Positions 34,232-42,391 of a stretch of DNA of 43,159 bases are shown one piece after another. The translations under genes were made by a program, and so were the position numbers. The notes under the pieces are model-generated. The model saw nothing but the letters and a program-made list of their open reading frames with translations. It searched no databases and was not told the origin of the DNA. Within the stretch, counting starts at the first letter, position 1; every line of letters begins with the position of its first letter. Source of the stretch: Rhodothermaceae bacterium bin80 (GTDB lineage Bacteria; Bacteroidota; Rhodothermia; Rhodothermales; Bin80); contig MPNB01000026.1 in NCBI GenBank assembly GCA_002238805.1, positions 1-43,159 of the forward strand. The letters run 5' to 3'.

Positions 34232-35353
34232 TTAGGTACCTGTACCTTCTTCTCTGCGGACGTGCATGTAAGAAAACAGAGCGTATTCCGCTGTATGGAT
34301 CCAGTCATCAGAGTCCCGGCGCCATGCGAGAAAAGAATCATGCACGCGAGCAAAGGCAGGATCTGTACGTCCCTCCTGCAAGAGTTCTTCGGAAGCGGAG
34401 TATGCCGCATCCATCACATCCCTCGGAAAAACACGTAATTCGATATTGGAGTCAAGAATACGTTGAAAGGCAGGCGGGTTCAAGGCGTCATACCGTGCAA
34501 GCATATACTGATTGGCTTCGGCCATGGCGACTTCCAATGCAGCCTGATACGCAGGAGGGAGTTCCTGCATTGCCTGTTGATTGACAAAGAAGGAGAGATT
34601 GGCTCCTGGTTCCCACCAGCCCGGGGAATAGTAGTAGTTCGCAACCTGGTTGAAGCCCAGTTTTTCGTCGTCATAGGGACCTACCCACTCGGCGGCGTCT
34701 ATTGCTCCACGCTCAAGTGCGGGATAAATTTCTCCGCCCGGAATCTGCTGTACGGTCACCCCCAGACGGTCCATAACCCGTCCGCCTAGTCCAGGAATGC
34801 GCATTGAAAGCCCGCGCAGATCCAGTAGGCTGTTGATTTCCCGGTTGAACCATCCCCCCATCTGCGCGCCAGTATTGCCACCGGGGTAGTTGAGCACACC
34901 ATAGTCTGCAAATAATTCCCGAAGGATTGCCAGTCCACCCCCCTCATAGACCCAGCTGTTAAATTGCCGGGCATTGAGGCCAAAAGGAACCGTAGTTTCG
35001 AAAGCGAAGGCGAGATTTTTACCTATGTAGTAGTAACCCGCCGAGTGCCCCATTTGCACCGTGCCTTTCTGAACCGACTCAAGCACCTCAAATGCAGGAA
35101 CTATCTCACCGGCCGGATAAACACGGATGGTGAACCGTCCATTGGTCAGTTGACTGACGCGGTTGCTCATTACCTCCGCTGCTCCATAAATGGTATCTAG
35201 AGAGCGGGCAAAGCTGGATGCAAGACGCCATCGCAGCATTGGAGTGTCGGTTTGAACAGCCGGGGCATCACTACTCTGGGGGCCGCAACCGGTAAGGACA
35301 GCACCGGCTGCGGTGCCGAGGGCAGCTGATCGAATGAATCGTCTACGTTCCAT
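34232..35353 (-). CDS. TRAP solute-binding protein, TakP-like (2-oxo acid), Tat lipoprotein
   Basis: A 373-residue DctP-family binding protein. The N-terminus MERRRFIRSAALGTAAGAVL then TGC combines a twin-arginine motif with a lipobox, so it is probably folded before export and lipid-anchored. It closely follows the TakP pattern: SFARSLDTIYGAAEVMSNRV, YPAGEIVPAFEVLESVQKGT, GNTGAQMGGWFNREI, MRIPGLGGRVMDRLGV, and AAEWVGPYDDEKLGF then YYYSPGWWEPG. Rhodobacter TakP binds pyruvate and other 2-oxo acids with sodium; retention of MGGWF and AEWVGPYDDE supports a similar ligand (inference). It follows the SDR gene by 2 bp and converges on dctM. Confidence 0.93.
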   Translation of the reverse strand: MERRRFIRSAALGTAAGAVLTGCGPQSSDAPAVQTDTPMLRWRLASSFARSLDTIYGAAEVMSNRVSQLTNGRFTIRVYPAGEIVPAFEVLESVQKGTVQMGHSAGYYYIGKNLAFAFETTVPFGLNARQFNSWVYEGGGLAILRELFADYGVLNYPGGNTGAQMGGWFNREINSLLDLRGLSMRIPGLGGRVMDRLGVTVQQIPGGEIYPALERGAIDAAEWVGPYDDEKLGFNQVANYYYSPGWWEPGANLSFFVNQQAMQELPPAYQAALEVAMAEANQYMLARYDALNPPAFQRILDSNIELRVFPRDVMDAAYSASEELLQEGRTDPAFARVHDSFLAWRRDSDDWIHTAEYALFSYMHVRREEGTGT

Positions 35354-35355
35354 GG

Positions 35356-36063
35356 TTATCCACGTGGTCGAAGTGGTCGCATTACCACCTCGGAAATCAA
35401 ATAATTGTCAGGAGCCTCCAGTACATGGATGACCGTCGCTGCAATATCTTCCGGCTGCATAGGGTTAGGGGCGCCTGAAGAACCTGCGACGCGACCGAAC
35501 TCAGTAGCTACACTGCCGGGACAGATACAGCTTACCTTGATACCATGGCCGCGCAGTTCTTTCATTGTTGCATCGCTAAAGCCGCGCAAACCAAACTTTG
35601 TAGCATTGTAGGCACTTAGATTTGCATTACCAACCAAACCCGCAACAGATGCAATATTAACAATATGTCCACCGAATCCCGTTTGCGCATTCTGCTCCTT
35701 CATGCGCGGCACCACCACACGTGTACAAAGATAGACGCCTGTCAGGTTTGTGTCAATTTGCGCATCCCAATCTTCTTTGGTCTGAGCATCAATTGCGGAA
35801 AAACGGCCGAGGCCCGCGTTATTGACAAGAATATCAATGTGATTCAAGCCTGAAAAAGCCAGCTCTACTGCCGTTTCGTCGGTCACGTCACATTCTACTG
35901 GTTTAAATTTCGTTCCCAGTTGGGACTCGAGCGATTTCAAACGGTCTACTCGTCGTGCGAGTCCGTAGACGGTGGTTCCATGACGCACCAGATGTCGAGC
36001 AAACTCGCTTCCAAGGCCACTGCTTGCGCCGGTTACGACCGCTACTTTCCCGCGAAGATCCAT
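35356..36063 (-). CDS. Short-chain dehydrogenase/reductase (SDR)
   Basis: A 235-residue classical SDR. The cofactor loop is TGASSGLG at 12-19, NNAG follows at about 84-87, and the catalytic serine region NIASVAGLVG is followed by YNATK (Tyr-x3-Lys). An ARRVDR stretch after beta-2 suggests NADP(H) preference. Substrate is not predictable. It ends 2 bp before the takP-like start, so the two form an operon, suggesting the SDR acts on the imported compound or a derivative (inference). It is divergent from the aminotransferase by 78 bp. Confidence 0.92.
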   Translation of the reverse strand: MDLRGKVAVVTGASSGLGSEFARHLVRHGTTVYGLARRVDRLKSLESQLGTKFKPVECDVTDETAVELAFSGLNHIDILVNNAGLGRFSAIDAQTKEDWDAQIDTNLTGVYLCTRVVVPRMKEQNAQTGFGGHIVNIASVAGLVGNANLSAYNATKFGLRGFSDATMKELRGHGIKVSCICPGSVATEFGRVAGSSGAPNPMQPEDIAATVIHVLEAPDNYLISEVVMRPLRPRG

Positions 36064-36141
36064 GAGTTGTGCTTATTGTTCAGAAGAAGTTGAACCCGAC
36101 GTGTATATACCTGTTCGCCTGATTGGATTGGAGATTGAACA

Positions 36142-37332
36142 ATGAAAGCAGATTTTGCCCGGCACATTGCCTGGACCAGTGATCACCCTCTTGGTTTAGA
36201 AATAGAGCGGGCAGAAGGACCATTTCTCGTGTTGACCGATGGACGCAAACTGATTGATTTTATCAGCGGGATTGCAGTTTCGTCACTGGGACATCGGCAC
36301 CCGAGCGTATTGCGTGCGATTCGTGATCAATTAGATCGGCATCTTCACGTAATGGTGTACGGTGAGTTCATCCAAGCTCCTCAGGTACGGTTGGCTAAAC
36401 AGTTGGCAAGCGTTCTGCCAGCTGCACTTGATTCTGTGTACTTCACAATGTCAGGCACTGAAGCCAACGAGGGTGCACTCAAGCTGGCCAAGAAGTACAC
36501 CGAACGTGGTCAGATGGTGGCTTTTGAGCGATCTTTTCATGGCGATACTCATGGATCCCTGAGCGTTACGGGTAGGCGTATTTATCAGGATCCATTCCGC
36601 CCTCTGTTACCAGATGTGACGTTTCTGCCGTTTGGGGACTTCGAAGCTTTAGAGGGCATTAATGACTCGGTTGCATGTGTGATCGTTGAGCCTATCCAAG
36701 GTGAGGGGGGAATGCGTTTGCCTCCACCCGGCTGGTTCAGGGCTTTACGTGCGAGATGCACGGCCATGGGGGCGCTGTTGATTCTGGATGAGATCCAGAC
36801 CGGCTTTGGCCGGACGGGGCGCATGTTTGCGTTTGAACATGAAGGTATTGTACCGGATATCCTGACTTTGGCCAAAGCTATGGGAGGCGGCATGCCGTTG
36901 GGGGCTTTTATAGCCAACGCGAAGGTGATGCAGTCGCTGCGGCGTGATCCTCCACTCAGTCACGTAACAACATTTGGTGGTCATCCGGTGTCGTGTGCGG
37001 CAGCCTATGCGACGTTACAGGTGTTGCGGGACGAGGGGTTGGTTGAGCGCGCATTATGGGTGGGTGAGCGTGTACGCACGAAGCTTAGGCATGCGCTCGT
37101 TACTGACTTACGCGGCAGAGGGGCGATGCTTGGTATGAATTTGATGAACACTCGGGTTGCGAAGCAGGTTGTGGACAAATGCCTGCAGCGAAGGGTTCTC
37201 CTGGGTTGGACACTTCATTCGGGAACCGTCATCCGGATTGCTCCTCCGCTTAATATTCCCGAAGACACCTTGAATGAAGCGCTGGAAATCATTACTGAGG
37301 TGCTTGACGTTGTGCAGGCAATGGATGCTTAG
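36142..37332 (+). CDS. Class III PLP aminotransferase (Bacteroidota 'aspartate aminotransferase family' type)
   Basis: A 396-residue class III (ornithine/4-aminobutyrate-like) aminotransferase. It has the PLP phosphate loop SGTEANEGALKLAKKY, the catalytic Asp in LILDEIQTGFGRTGRMFAFE, and the Schiff-base lysine in ILTLAKAMGGGMPLGAF. The opening (DHPLGLEIERAEG, IDFISGIAVSSLGHRHPSVL, HVMVYGEFIQ) matches a clade common in Bacteroidota whose substrate is unassigned, distinct from ArgD. It faces away from the SDR-takP operon and its stop overlaps the convergent kinase stop. A role with the TRAP-imported 2-oxo acid as amino acceptor is possible but inferred. Confidence 0.92.
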   Translation: MKADFARHIAWTSDHPLGLEIERAEGPFLVLTDGRKLIDFISGIAVSSLGHRHPSVLRAIRDQLDRHLHVMVYGEFIQAPQVRLAKQLASVLPAALDSVYFTMSGTEANEGALKLAKKYTERGQMVAFERSFHGDTHGSLSVTGRRIYQDPFRPLLPDVTFLPFGDFEALEGINDSVACVIVEPIQGEGGMRLPPPGWFRALRARCTAMGALLILDEIQTGFGRTGRMFAFEHEGIVPDILTLAKAMGGGMPLGAFIANAKVMQSLRRDPPLSHVTTFGGHPVSCAAAYATLQVLRDEGLVERALWVGERVRTKLRHALVTDLRGRGAMLGMNLMNTRVAKQVVDKCLQRRVLLGWTLHSGTVIRIAPPLNIPEDTLNEALEIITEVLDVVQAMDA

Positions 37333-38726
37333 GGGTTTAGATACCGTCGAACGCTCCGAACAAAGGCTGCATAAGCCTCCTCATATTCGCGACACGGTTC
37401 GAAAGTTTTGCTTTGGTGGGTCATCTGTTGGATAGCTTCCGGCAGCGTTGAATAACGGGTGGCTGCAGCAGCCAAGATCGCTGCAGCGAATGCCGCTTCC
37501 GTGCACGCGGGTCGATGGTAGATCCGCTGACAAAGATCCGCACGCAGTTGCATCCATATATCACTGCAACTGCCACCGCCTGTGCTGTATACCTCCCCCT
37601 GACCAGGAGGCGTGCCTAGTGCTTCGTCGAGTAGCATATAAGCCATGCGTTCCAAGCATGCTGTTCCCTGTAGACATGCAGCGAACTTGCGTGCACCGCT
37701 TAAACCGGGAGGCAGAACCGCACGTGCACTGCTGTTTGCGAATGGGAATCGTTCCCCCTTGAGCGTGAGCGGATATACTGTGTCTTTGGATGGGAGATAC
37801 GGGAGTGCTTCGACATCCATCCGTGGGGGGTCTGCATCAGGAAACCAAGTCTTGATCCACGAAGCCCCCGTGTTGCTTGCTGCCCCTGGCAGCCAGTAAC
37901 CGCCAGGCAGCTTATGGGAGTACAGAAGAGGATGTGATGAGCGGTGCTCAGATAAGGACTTGAAAACCAGGGTCGATCCGAGCGAGGTACTGTAATCACC
38001 GGTTCGGCGCAGACCTGAGGCAATACAGCTGGCAACCCCGTCCGTGGTGCCCGCCACAAGGGGCAACCCTTCAGGTAATTGTGTTTGTTCGCTGGCTTCT
38101 CTGCATAACTTACCCAGGATCGTACCGGGCTCAACGACAGCTGGCAGCTGTGCACAGATCGCTGGATCTATCCATGTGTAGTATTGGCCTCTTCCCAGAT
38201 CATAACCAAATTTAAGTGCATTGCTGTAGTCGGTGGGTACTGCGCTGCCAACCAGCTGTCTGCATGCCCAGGTAGCTTGGGGCAGGAGTTGTGATGGCGA
38301 GGGCTGAGAGTTATCACTCTTTAACCAGTAGGCAGTGCCCAGGGCAGACAGCGACAGAACTGCCGCGCTGTGTGTTCTCGAAAGCTCGGTCAGAAACTCT
38401 CGCCCGGAGATATCATCGTACATGATGGCAGGACCTGTGCATTGTCCATCCCGATCGGTAGGTACTACCGTACCTGAAGTTCCGTCTATTGCTACGCCGC
38501 GAAGCTGACTTGCTGAAGCACCACACCGCTTTAGCTGTGATATACATGCGCTGACTGTGCTGCAGATCGCCTCCCACCACTCTACTGGATTTTGTCGATG
38601 TAGCCCGTTACGTCGCTCTCCCTGGATTGGGCAGTTTGCTTTTGCATGGATTTGCCCGGTTTCGTCAGTGACCAGTGTTCGTATACCAGACGTTCCGAGA
38701 TCAATACCAACAAACAAGTGTGCCAT
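37329..38726 (-). CDS. FGGY carbohydrate kinase, D-ribulokinase-like
   Basis: A 465-residue FGGY kinase from ATG 38726 (MAHLFVGIDLGTSGIRTLVT); the frame extends to 38804, but the start next to the ATPase phosphate-1 motif GIDLGTSG is standard. Other landmarks are NPVEWWEAI, GVAIDGTSGTVVPTD, AIMYDD, SDYSNAL-like TDYSNALKFGYDLGRGQYYT, AGTTDGVASCIASG and STGGGSCSDIW. The GTSGT plus MYDD pattern and the TDYSNALKFGYD word resemble cyanobacterial/plant D-ribulokinases more than xylulokinases; this is from memory. The product would be ribulose 5-phosphate, the substrate of the RibB half of RibBA, though the genes are distant. Divergent from the small-protein module at 38788. Confidence 0.88.
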   Translation of the reverse strand: MAHLFVGIDLGTSGIRTLVTDETGQIHAKANCPIQGERRNGLHRQNPVEWWEAICSTVSACISQLKRCGASASQLRGVAIDGTSGTVVPTDRDGQCTGPAIMYDDISGREFLTELSRTHSAAVLSLSALGTAYWLKSDNSQPSPSQLLPQATWACRQLVGSAVPTDYSNALKFGYDLGRGQYYTWIDPAICAQLPAVVEPGTILGKLCREASEQTQLPEGLPLVAGTTDGVASCIASGLRRTGDYSTSLGSTLVFKSLSEHRSSHPLLYSHKLPGGYWLPGAASNTGASWIKTWFPDADPPRMDVEALPYLPSKDTVYPLTLKGERFPFANSSARAVLPPGLSGARKFAACLQGTACLERMAYMLLDEALGTPPGQGEVYSTGGGSCSDIWMQLRADLCQRIYHRPACTEAAFAAAILAAAATRYSTLPEAIQQMTHQSKTFEPCREYEEAYAAFVRSVRRYLNP

Positions 38727-38787
38727 GGTGGGATGGGAGCAACTGTGTAACAACACTTCAACACATAACCGCCCTGGAGGGGCAAAG

Positions 38788-39033
38788 ATGATGCAGACGT
38801 ACAAGATCGTATATGAGGATAACGGCGAGCTGATAGGTGACGCCGGGAGCAGATCGAGTGGACGCGCGGTGTTGGAAAACTTGCTGGCTGAGGATGGGGC
38901 AAATATGAAGGATGGAAATTACTATGTACATTTGTCTCCCGGTAATATAGCGATAGGTCGTACCAGTCTCCATTTGAGTGATGGAAAGCAGTTTGTAGTA
39001 TCCGATGGAAATATCGTAGATGAAATGATATGA
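38788..39033 (+). CDS. 81-residue soluble protein of unknown function, first gene of coiled-coil module
   Basis: Starts at ATG 38788 (a second ATG follows directly), with GGAGGGG at 38776-38782 as a clear ribosome binding site; the longer frame from 38557 is antisense to the kinase and is rejected. Sequence MMQTYKIVYEDNGELIGDAG continues into SRSSGRAVLENLLAEDGANM and a beta-rich end with LHLSDGKQFVVSDGNIVDEM. No signal or membrane segment. Its TGA overlaps the next ATG (ATGA at 39030-39033), indicating translational coupling. No family recognised. Confidence 0.7.
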   Translation: MMQTYKIVYEDNGELIGDAGSRSSGRAVLENLLAEDGANMKDGNYYVHLSPGNIAIGRTSLHLSDGKQFVVSDGNIVDEMI

Positions 39034-39272
39034 ACGATGACAATACTGAAGCCTATGAACTTCTAACTAAGACCGGGCTAAAAGGTGATGAGACTTTCAA
39101 GTTATTCAACATAACTGGAGATATGACGTCGGCAAATCTGATTGCTAGGCTTGAGTCTAAGATTGATGTTCAGAATGCGAAGATTGATTCGCAGAACGCG
39201 AAGTACAATGTTCTGATCTGGGTTATTGGCTTAGCAACGGCGATTCTTTCGGCTGTAATTGCGCTCACCTAA
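39030..39272 (+). CDS. 80-residue coiled-coil protein with C-terminal membrane anchor
   Basis: Sequence begins MNDDNTEAYELLTKTGLKGD. A helical region (FKLFNITGDMTSANLIARLE) leads into two heptads (SKIDVQNAKIDSQNAK) and a single transmembrane helix YNVLIWVIGLATAILSAVIA at the very C-terminus. This layout resembles XhlA/DUF1640-like coiled-coil tail-anchored proteins, but no family is certain. It is coupled to the 81-residue gene through ATGA and has a paralogue at 39454. Polar asparagines at heptad core positions would favour a specific oligomer (inference). Confidence 0.7.
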   Translation: MNDDNTEAYELLTKTGLKGDETFKLFNITGDMTSANLIARLESKIDVQNAKIDSQNAKYNVLIWVIGLATAILSAVIALT

Positions 39273-39441
39273 CCTGGACTGACAGCCACCCGCCGGCTTG
39301 ATTATCCGCGATCTTGGAGCTGTCGGCATAAATGACCATTGGATATATGGTTTTGGTGCGCCCGGACTCCAGAGATGGGAAGTTGATGTATGAGTGGACA
39401 ATCTGACACACAAACGGGAACCACTTAATTCTGAATTTCGT
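39265..39441 (-). pseudogene. Possible gene fragment, minus strand
   Basis: An open frame of 58 codons without a suitable start. It contains FVCQIVHSYINFPSLESGRT, then KTIYPMVIYADSSKIADNQA, and ends GGWLSVQVR. The residue pattern looks protein-like and ends in a stop overlapping the coiled-coil gene end. It could be the 3' remnant of a lost gene separating the two coiled-coil paralogues. Low certainty. Confidence 0.25.
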
Positions 39442-39453
39442 CTAAATTGAACC

Positions 39454-39807
39454 ATGGCAGAACAAAACAATTCGGAGGAGGCCGATGATCGCACCGAGGC
39501 CTACGAACTCCTAAGAAAAACAGGACTCAACGGCGGCGAAGCCTTCAAACTTTTTCAATACATTGAGAACATGGCATCTGCAAATGTAGTCAGCCAACTT
39601 GGCGCAAAAATTGACACCAACATGGCGGCCTTCCGGGCAGAGTTGCAATTCCAGAATACGAAACTGGACGCCCAAAATACAAAAATTGACGCCCAAAACA
39701 CGAAAATTGACGCCCAAAACACGAAGTACAACGTGCTGATCTGGGTGATCGGATTTGCAACGGTAATCCTGTCGGCGGTGATTACCCTGAACAGTCTCCT
39801 CGGTTAG
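39454..39807 (+). CDS. 117-residue coiled-coil, tail-anchored paralogue with expanded heptads
   Basis: Paralogue of 39030-39272: AYELLRKTGLNGGEAFKLFQ corresponds to AYELLTKTGLKGDETFKLFN, and YNVLIWVIGFATVILSAVIT to the same anchor. Between them the heptad QNTKLDA/QNTKIDA is repeated about four times (residues 66-97), encoded by a 21-bp tandem repeat, versus two heptads in the first copy. Hence the rod length differs while head and anchor are conserved. It starts at ATG 39454 without a clear ribosome binding site and has no copy of the 81-residue partner upstream. Confidence 0.7.
   Translation: MAEQNNSEEADDRTEAYELLRKTGLNGGEAFKLFQYIENMASANVVSQLGAKIDTNMAAFRAELQFQNTKLDAQNTKIDAQNTKIDAQNTKYNVLIWVIGFATVILSAVITLNSLLG
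39667..39729 (+). repeat. 21-bp tandem repeat encoding coiled-coil heptads
   Basis: Three consecutive units beginning GACGCCCAAAA at 39667, 39688 and 39709, each encoding DAQNTK plus one residue, with a degenerate unit just upstream. The unit is in frame, so copy-number change lengthens or shortens the coiled coil. Confidence 0.9.
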
Positions 39808-40469
39808 TCCCTCCGTACGCCCTTGGGATCCTGTGAGGTCTGCGATCCCGCAAGCAAATCTGTGCTGCAGGCTCTGGATCGTAGCGTTTCGTGCTATGTG
39901 TGCTATTCTTGCCCCATCAGTTGTCCTCGCCAGAATTTTGTTCGTGTCGTAGCAGGACTCGCTTAACATCGTGCAGACTCGGTTCGTACAGCTGGATTTA
40001 GCACAGAGCAAGCAAGGTCTCACTTCGTGAAACGCTTGCCCGCGGAGCGAGGCCGGCCTCGACTCTCGGCCGGAGAACGACGCACGTGTGAAGTTAGCAC
40101 ACCTTGTCATTTGATAGCGGGAGTTGTCTGAGGTTTCGGAGTGCCCATGCGGCACTGCTACGATGTTGTACTTTTTTTACACCCTCCGAAAAGCGATCAG
40201 GGTTGGCATGGGCCGGCGACATCACCAGCCCCTCGTTCAGTCTGTCCGTCACCCCTACCAGTATGTCCAGGGGAAGAGCTCTATTTCCTTCCTGTCAATT
40301 ACCCGCGATAGCTTCTGAATACGATCTCGGTCCACAACGCTATCGGCAGTTACGGCATCCTTCACAGCTCTTATCCTGACCAATGAACTGTTCCAGATTG
40401 TATTTTCCATTCCTGATACAAGTTTGCAGAGGGGTTCCTCAAAATCGACCGGATCATCATTTAAGCAAA
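39808..40469. other. Intergenic/degenerate DNA between coiled-coil gene and istB remnant
   Basis: No supported gene. A minus-strand frame spans 39511-40155, but its left part is antisense to the coiled-coil gene; its right part (about 39830-40100) and plus-strand frames at 40104-40379 match nothing I know. A small inverted repeat (AGTGCC/GGCACT near 40140-40158) precedes a T7 run near 40170. Likely mobile-element debris. Confidence 0.4.
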
Positions 40470-40789
40470 TCCGCTGTAGCCACAGCTCTATAGGTCCCGC
40501 ATTCGCTGTGGACGGTTCGGGCTATATGCAGCACAGTCGTCAGGAGATGGATCTGTTTTTTCACGTACTGGCGGAGCGCTACGAACGCGGAAGTCTGTTG
40601 ATCACCAGTCACCTGGTCTTCTCCCAGTGGGAGAAGATCTTCCAGGATCCCACGGTCACGACGACGGCCGTGGACCGGTTTGTGCATCACAGCGTGATCC
40701 TTGAACTCAACCTGCCGAACTACCGACTTGAAGCGGCGCAACAGCGGCAGAAGGCAAAACAGGAACCGCTCGAAACCGGGTCCTCCTGA
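40470..40789 (+). pseudogene. istB: 3' fragment of IS21-family istB (transposition ATPase)
   Basis: The translation QHSRQEMDLFFHVLAERYER then GSLLITSHLVFSQWEKIFQD and VDRFVHHSVILELNLPNYRL matches the C-terminal half of IstB, the AAA+ helper of IS21 transposition (Walker B vicinity, sensor and C-terminal helix). The Walker A half is absent, and the first residues (AFAVDGSGYMQ) appear to be a degraded form of the LLVIDDLGYLQ Walker B strand. No istA is present. It therefore marks a deleted IS21 element. Confidence 0.8.
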
Positions 40790-41134
40790 ATCTACGATTG
40801 ATGAATCTCTCGAACATAAATTCACCTCCATCGCACCTGGTTCGTGTCCATCTAGAACTGACAATTTGTCAGTTCGGGCGCAGACGAAACTCGTGGGATT
40901 GATCGCGCGCAACTTCGCTCCGCAGCTCGTTGCTCCGCTTCGTTGCGCGCCCTGCTCCAATGGAACTTTTAAAGGAAACTTTTAATTGTCGTTGAGGTAA
41001 ATTTTTATTGTCGTCAGACAAACGGGTATATTTCGGTGTGAACTCCAAGGACAATACGGAACGGGTGGAGAAGCTATTTGCCCTCTATGGCACGAGCGCC
41101 TCTGCCAGATGGAGCCCCGCAATGGCGGTCTAGC
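40790..41134. other. Intergenic region upstream of the Septu operon
   Basis: No gene recognised. It holds the inverted repeat at 40855-40875 and presumably the ptuA promoter. Short direct repeats are visible: AACTTTTA twice near 40966-40985 and ATTGTCGT twice near 40987-41017. No reverse transcriptase or retron-like RNA was recognised. Confidence 0.4.
40855..40875. promoter_or_regulatory. 9-bp inverted repeat upstream of ptuA
   Basis: GAACTGACA (40855-40863), spacer ATT, TGTCAGTTC (40867-40875), perfect arms. It could be an operator for the defence genes or part of an old IS21 end. There is no T run. Confidence 0.4.
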
Positions 41135-42391
41135 ATGCGAATAACCAAACTGCAGATAAAGGATTTCCGGAGTATCCGTGAACTCGATATCAGTTTCGAA
41201 CCAGACGTAACTGTGGTTGTCGGCCGAAATGGTGCGGGGAAGACATCCGCTCTGGATGCACTAGCGGTTATAATGTGGGTTGTGCGGTCACACACATCAT
41301 GGGAAACATTTGAAAGGTTAGAGTTTTCCCGACAAGACGTTCGCATCGGTGCTGAAGCTTTGGAGGTAAAGCTGGAAGTTGAGTTTGGGAAGGCGGGAAA
41401 GCGTTCGAAAAGGCGGGAAAGCGTAAGCCTTACAGCTAGTGGAAGTGATGAAGACCCGATAATCAGTGGCGATTCAAGGCTCCGTAAATTGTGGAGTAGG
41501 GAGAAAATTGCGCCTCGCATCATTTATTACCGGCAGCACAGGGGTTTCGAACAAATGAAGCATGAAGATGACGATCCTGACAAAGTGTTTGACCCCGAAG
41601 TTGTCCAAGACATTGCCCTGCTGAAAAACCTTCGGGCGATCAGCCACCTAGAATTATGGTGGGACCATCGTGATGCGCAAGAGGCCCGCACTGTTAGGGA
41701 CACGGCGAACTCGAGCTATCGCGACCCCCAACTTGAAGCTGTCCGGTCCCTGATCACCAAAATAGATGGCTTCTCCAGCATCTCATTTGAGGGAGCGTCT
41801 ATCCCACGAGGATTACATTTGGTGAAGAACGACGAGACGGCTGTGCATGTCAGCCTCCTTTCCAGCGGCGAACGTTCTTACGTTATTTTGCTAGCAGATC
41901 TAGCGCGGCGGTTACAGATGTTCGCGCCATATATGCCGCTAGAGGAAATACCGGCGATCGTGTTGATTGACGAGGTTGAACTCAATCTGCACCCCGGCTG
42001 GCAAAGTGAAATCCTGGACACGCTAAGCAGCGTATTCCAGAAGTGCCAGTTCATTGTTACCACTCACTCGCCACAAGTCCTATCGGGTGTGAGGAACAGG
42101 CATGTACGGATCCTTGACGTAGACTCTTCGGGGCGCACAAAGGCAACTCCTCCCCTCTATACACGTGGCCGCTCAAGCAACTACCTTCTTGAGGGCGTGC
42201 TGGGGGCAGCCAGGCAATATCCACCTGTGCGCAACCTTATCAACGAGTTTAACCGTGCCATAGATCGTGGTGACCATACCACCGCGCAAGAAATGCTTGT
42301 TCGGATAGAGGACGAGACAGACACCGCTGCACCTACGCCGGATACTCAGGTCATGATCAAGCGATTGGAGAGTCTAAAACAGAAATCATGA
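41135..42391 (+). CDS. ptuA: PtuA, Septu anti-phage system ATPase
   Basis: A 418-residue ABC/RecF-like ATPase from ATG 41135 (MRITKLQIKDFRSIRELDIS); the in-frame ATG at 41078 adds 19 residues with no homology-like character. Walker A is GRNGAGKT (30-37), the ABC signature-like SSGER is at 243-247, Walker B IVLIDEVE at 275-282, and the H-loop THS at 310-312. GRSSNYLLEGVLG (about 345-357) is a word I associate with PtuA. Its TGA overlaps the ptuB ATG (ATGA at 42388-42391). In Septu, PtuA forms a complex with the PtuB nuclease and restrains or targets it during phage infection. No reverse transcriptase is adjacent, so it is not a retron-borne PtuAB. Confidence 0.9.
   Translation: MRITKLQIKDFRSIRELDISFEPDVTVVVGRNGAGKTSALDALAVIMWVVRSHTSWETFERLEFSRQDVRIGAEALEVKLEVEFGKAGKRSKRRESVSLTASGSDEDPIISGDSRLRKLWSREKIAPRIIYYRQHRGFEQMKHEDDDPDKVFDPEVVQDIALLKNLRAISHLELWWDHRDAQEARTVRDTANSSYRDPQLEAVRSLITKIDGFSSISFEGASIPRGLHLVKNDETAVHVSLLSSGERSYVILLADLARRLQMFAPYMPLEEIPAIVLIDEVELNLHPGWQSEILDTLSSVFQKCQFIVTTHSPQVLSGVRNRHVRILDVDSSGRTKATPPLYTRGRSSNYLLEGVLGAARQYPPVRNLINEFNRAIDRGDHTTAQEMLVRIEDETDTAAPTPDTQVMIKRLESLKQKS

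Noticed and set aside
39511..40155. Minus-strand frame of 214 codons
   Set aside because: Largely antisense to the coiled-coil gene and its 21-bp repeat, which produces the repetitive reading; the rest is unrecognised.
40790..41134. Possible retron RNA upstream of ptuA
   Set aside because: PtuAB is also found in some retrons, but there is no reverse transcriptase here and no clear msr-msd inverted-repeat architecture.
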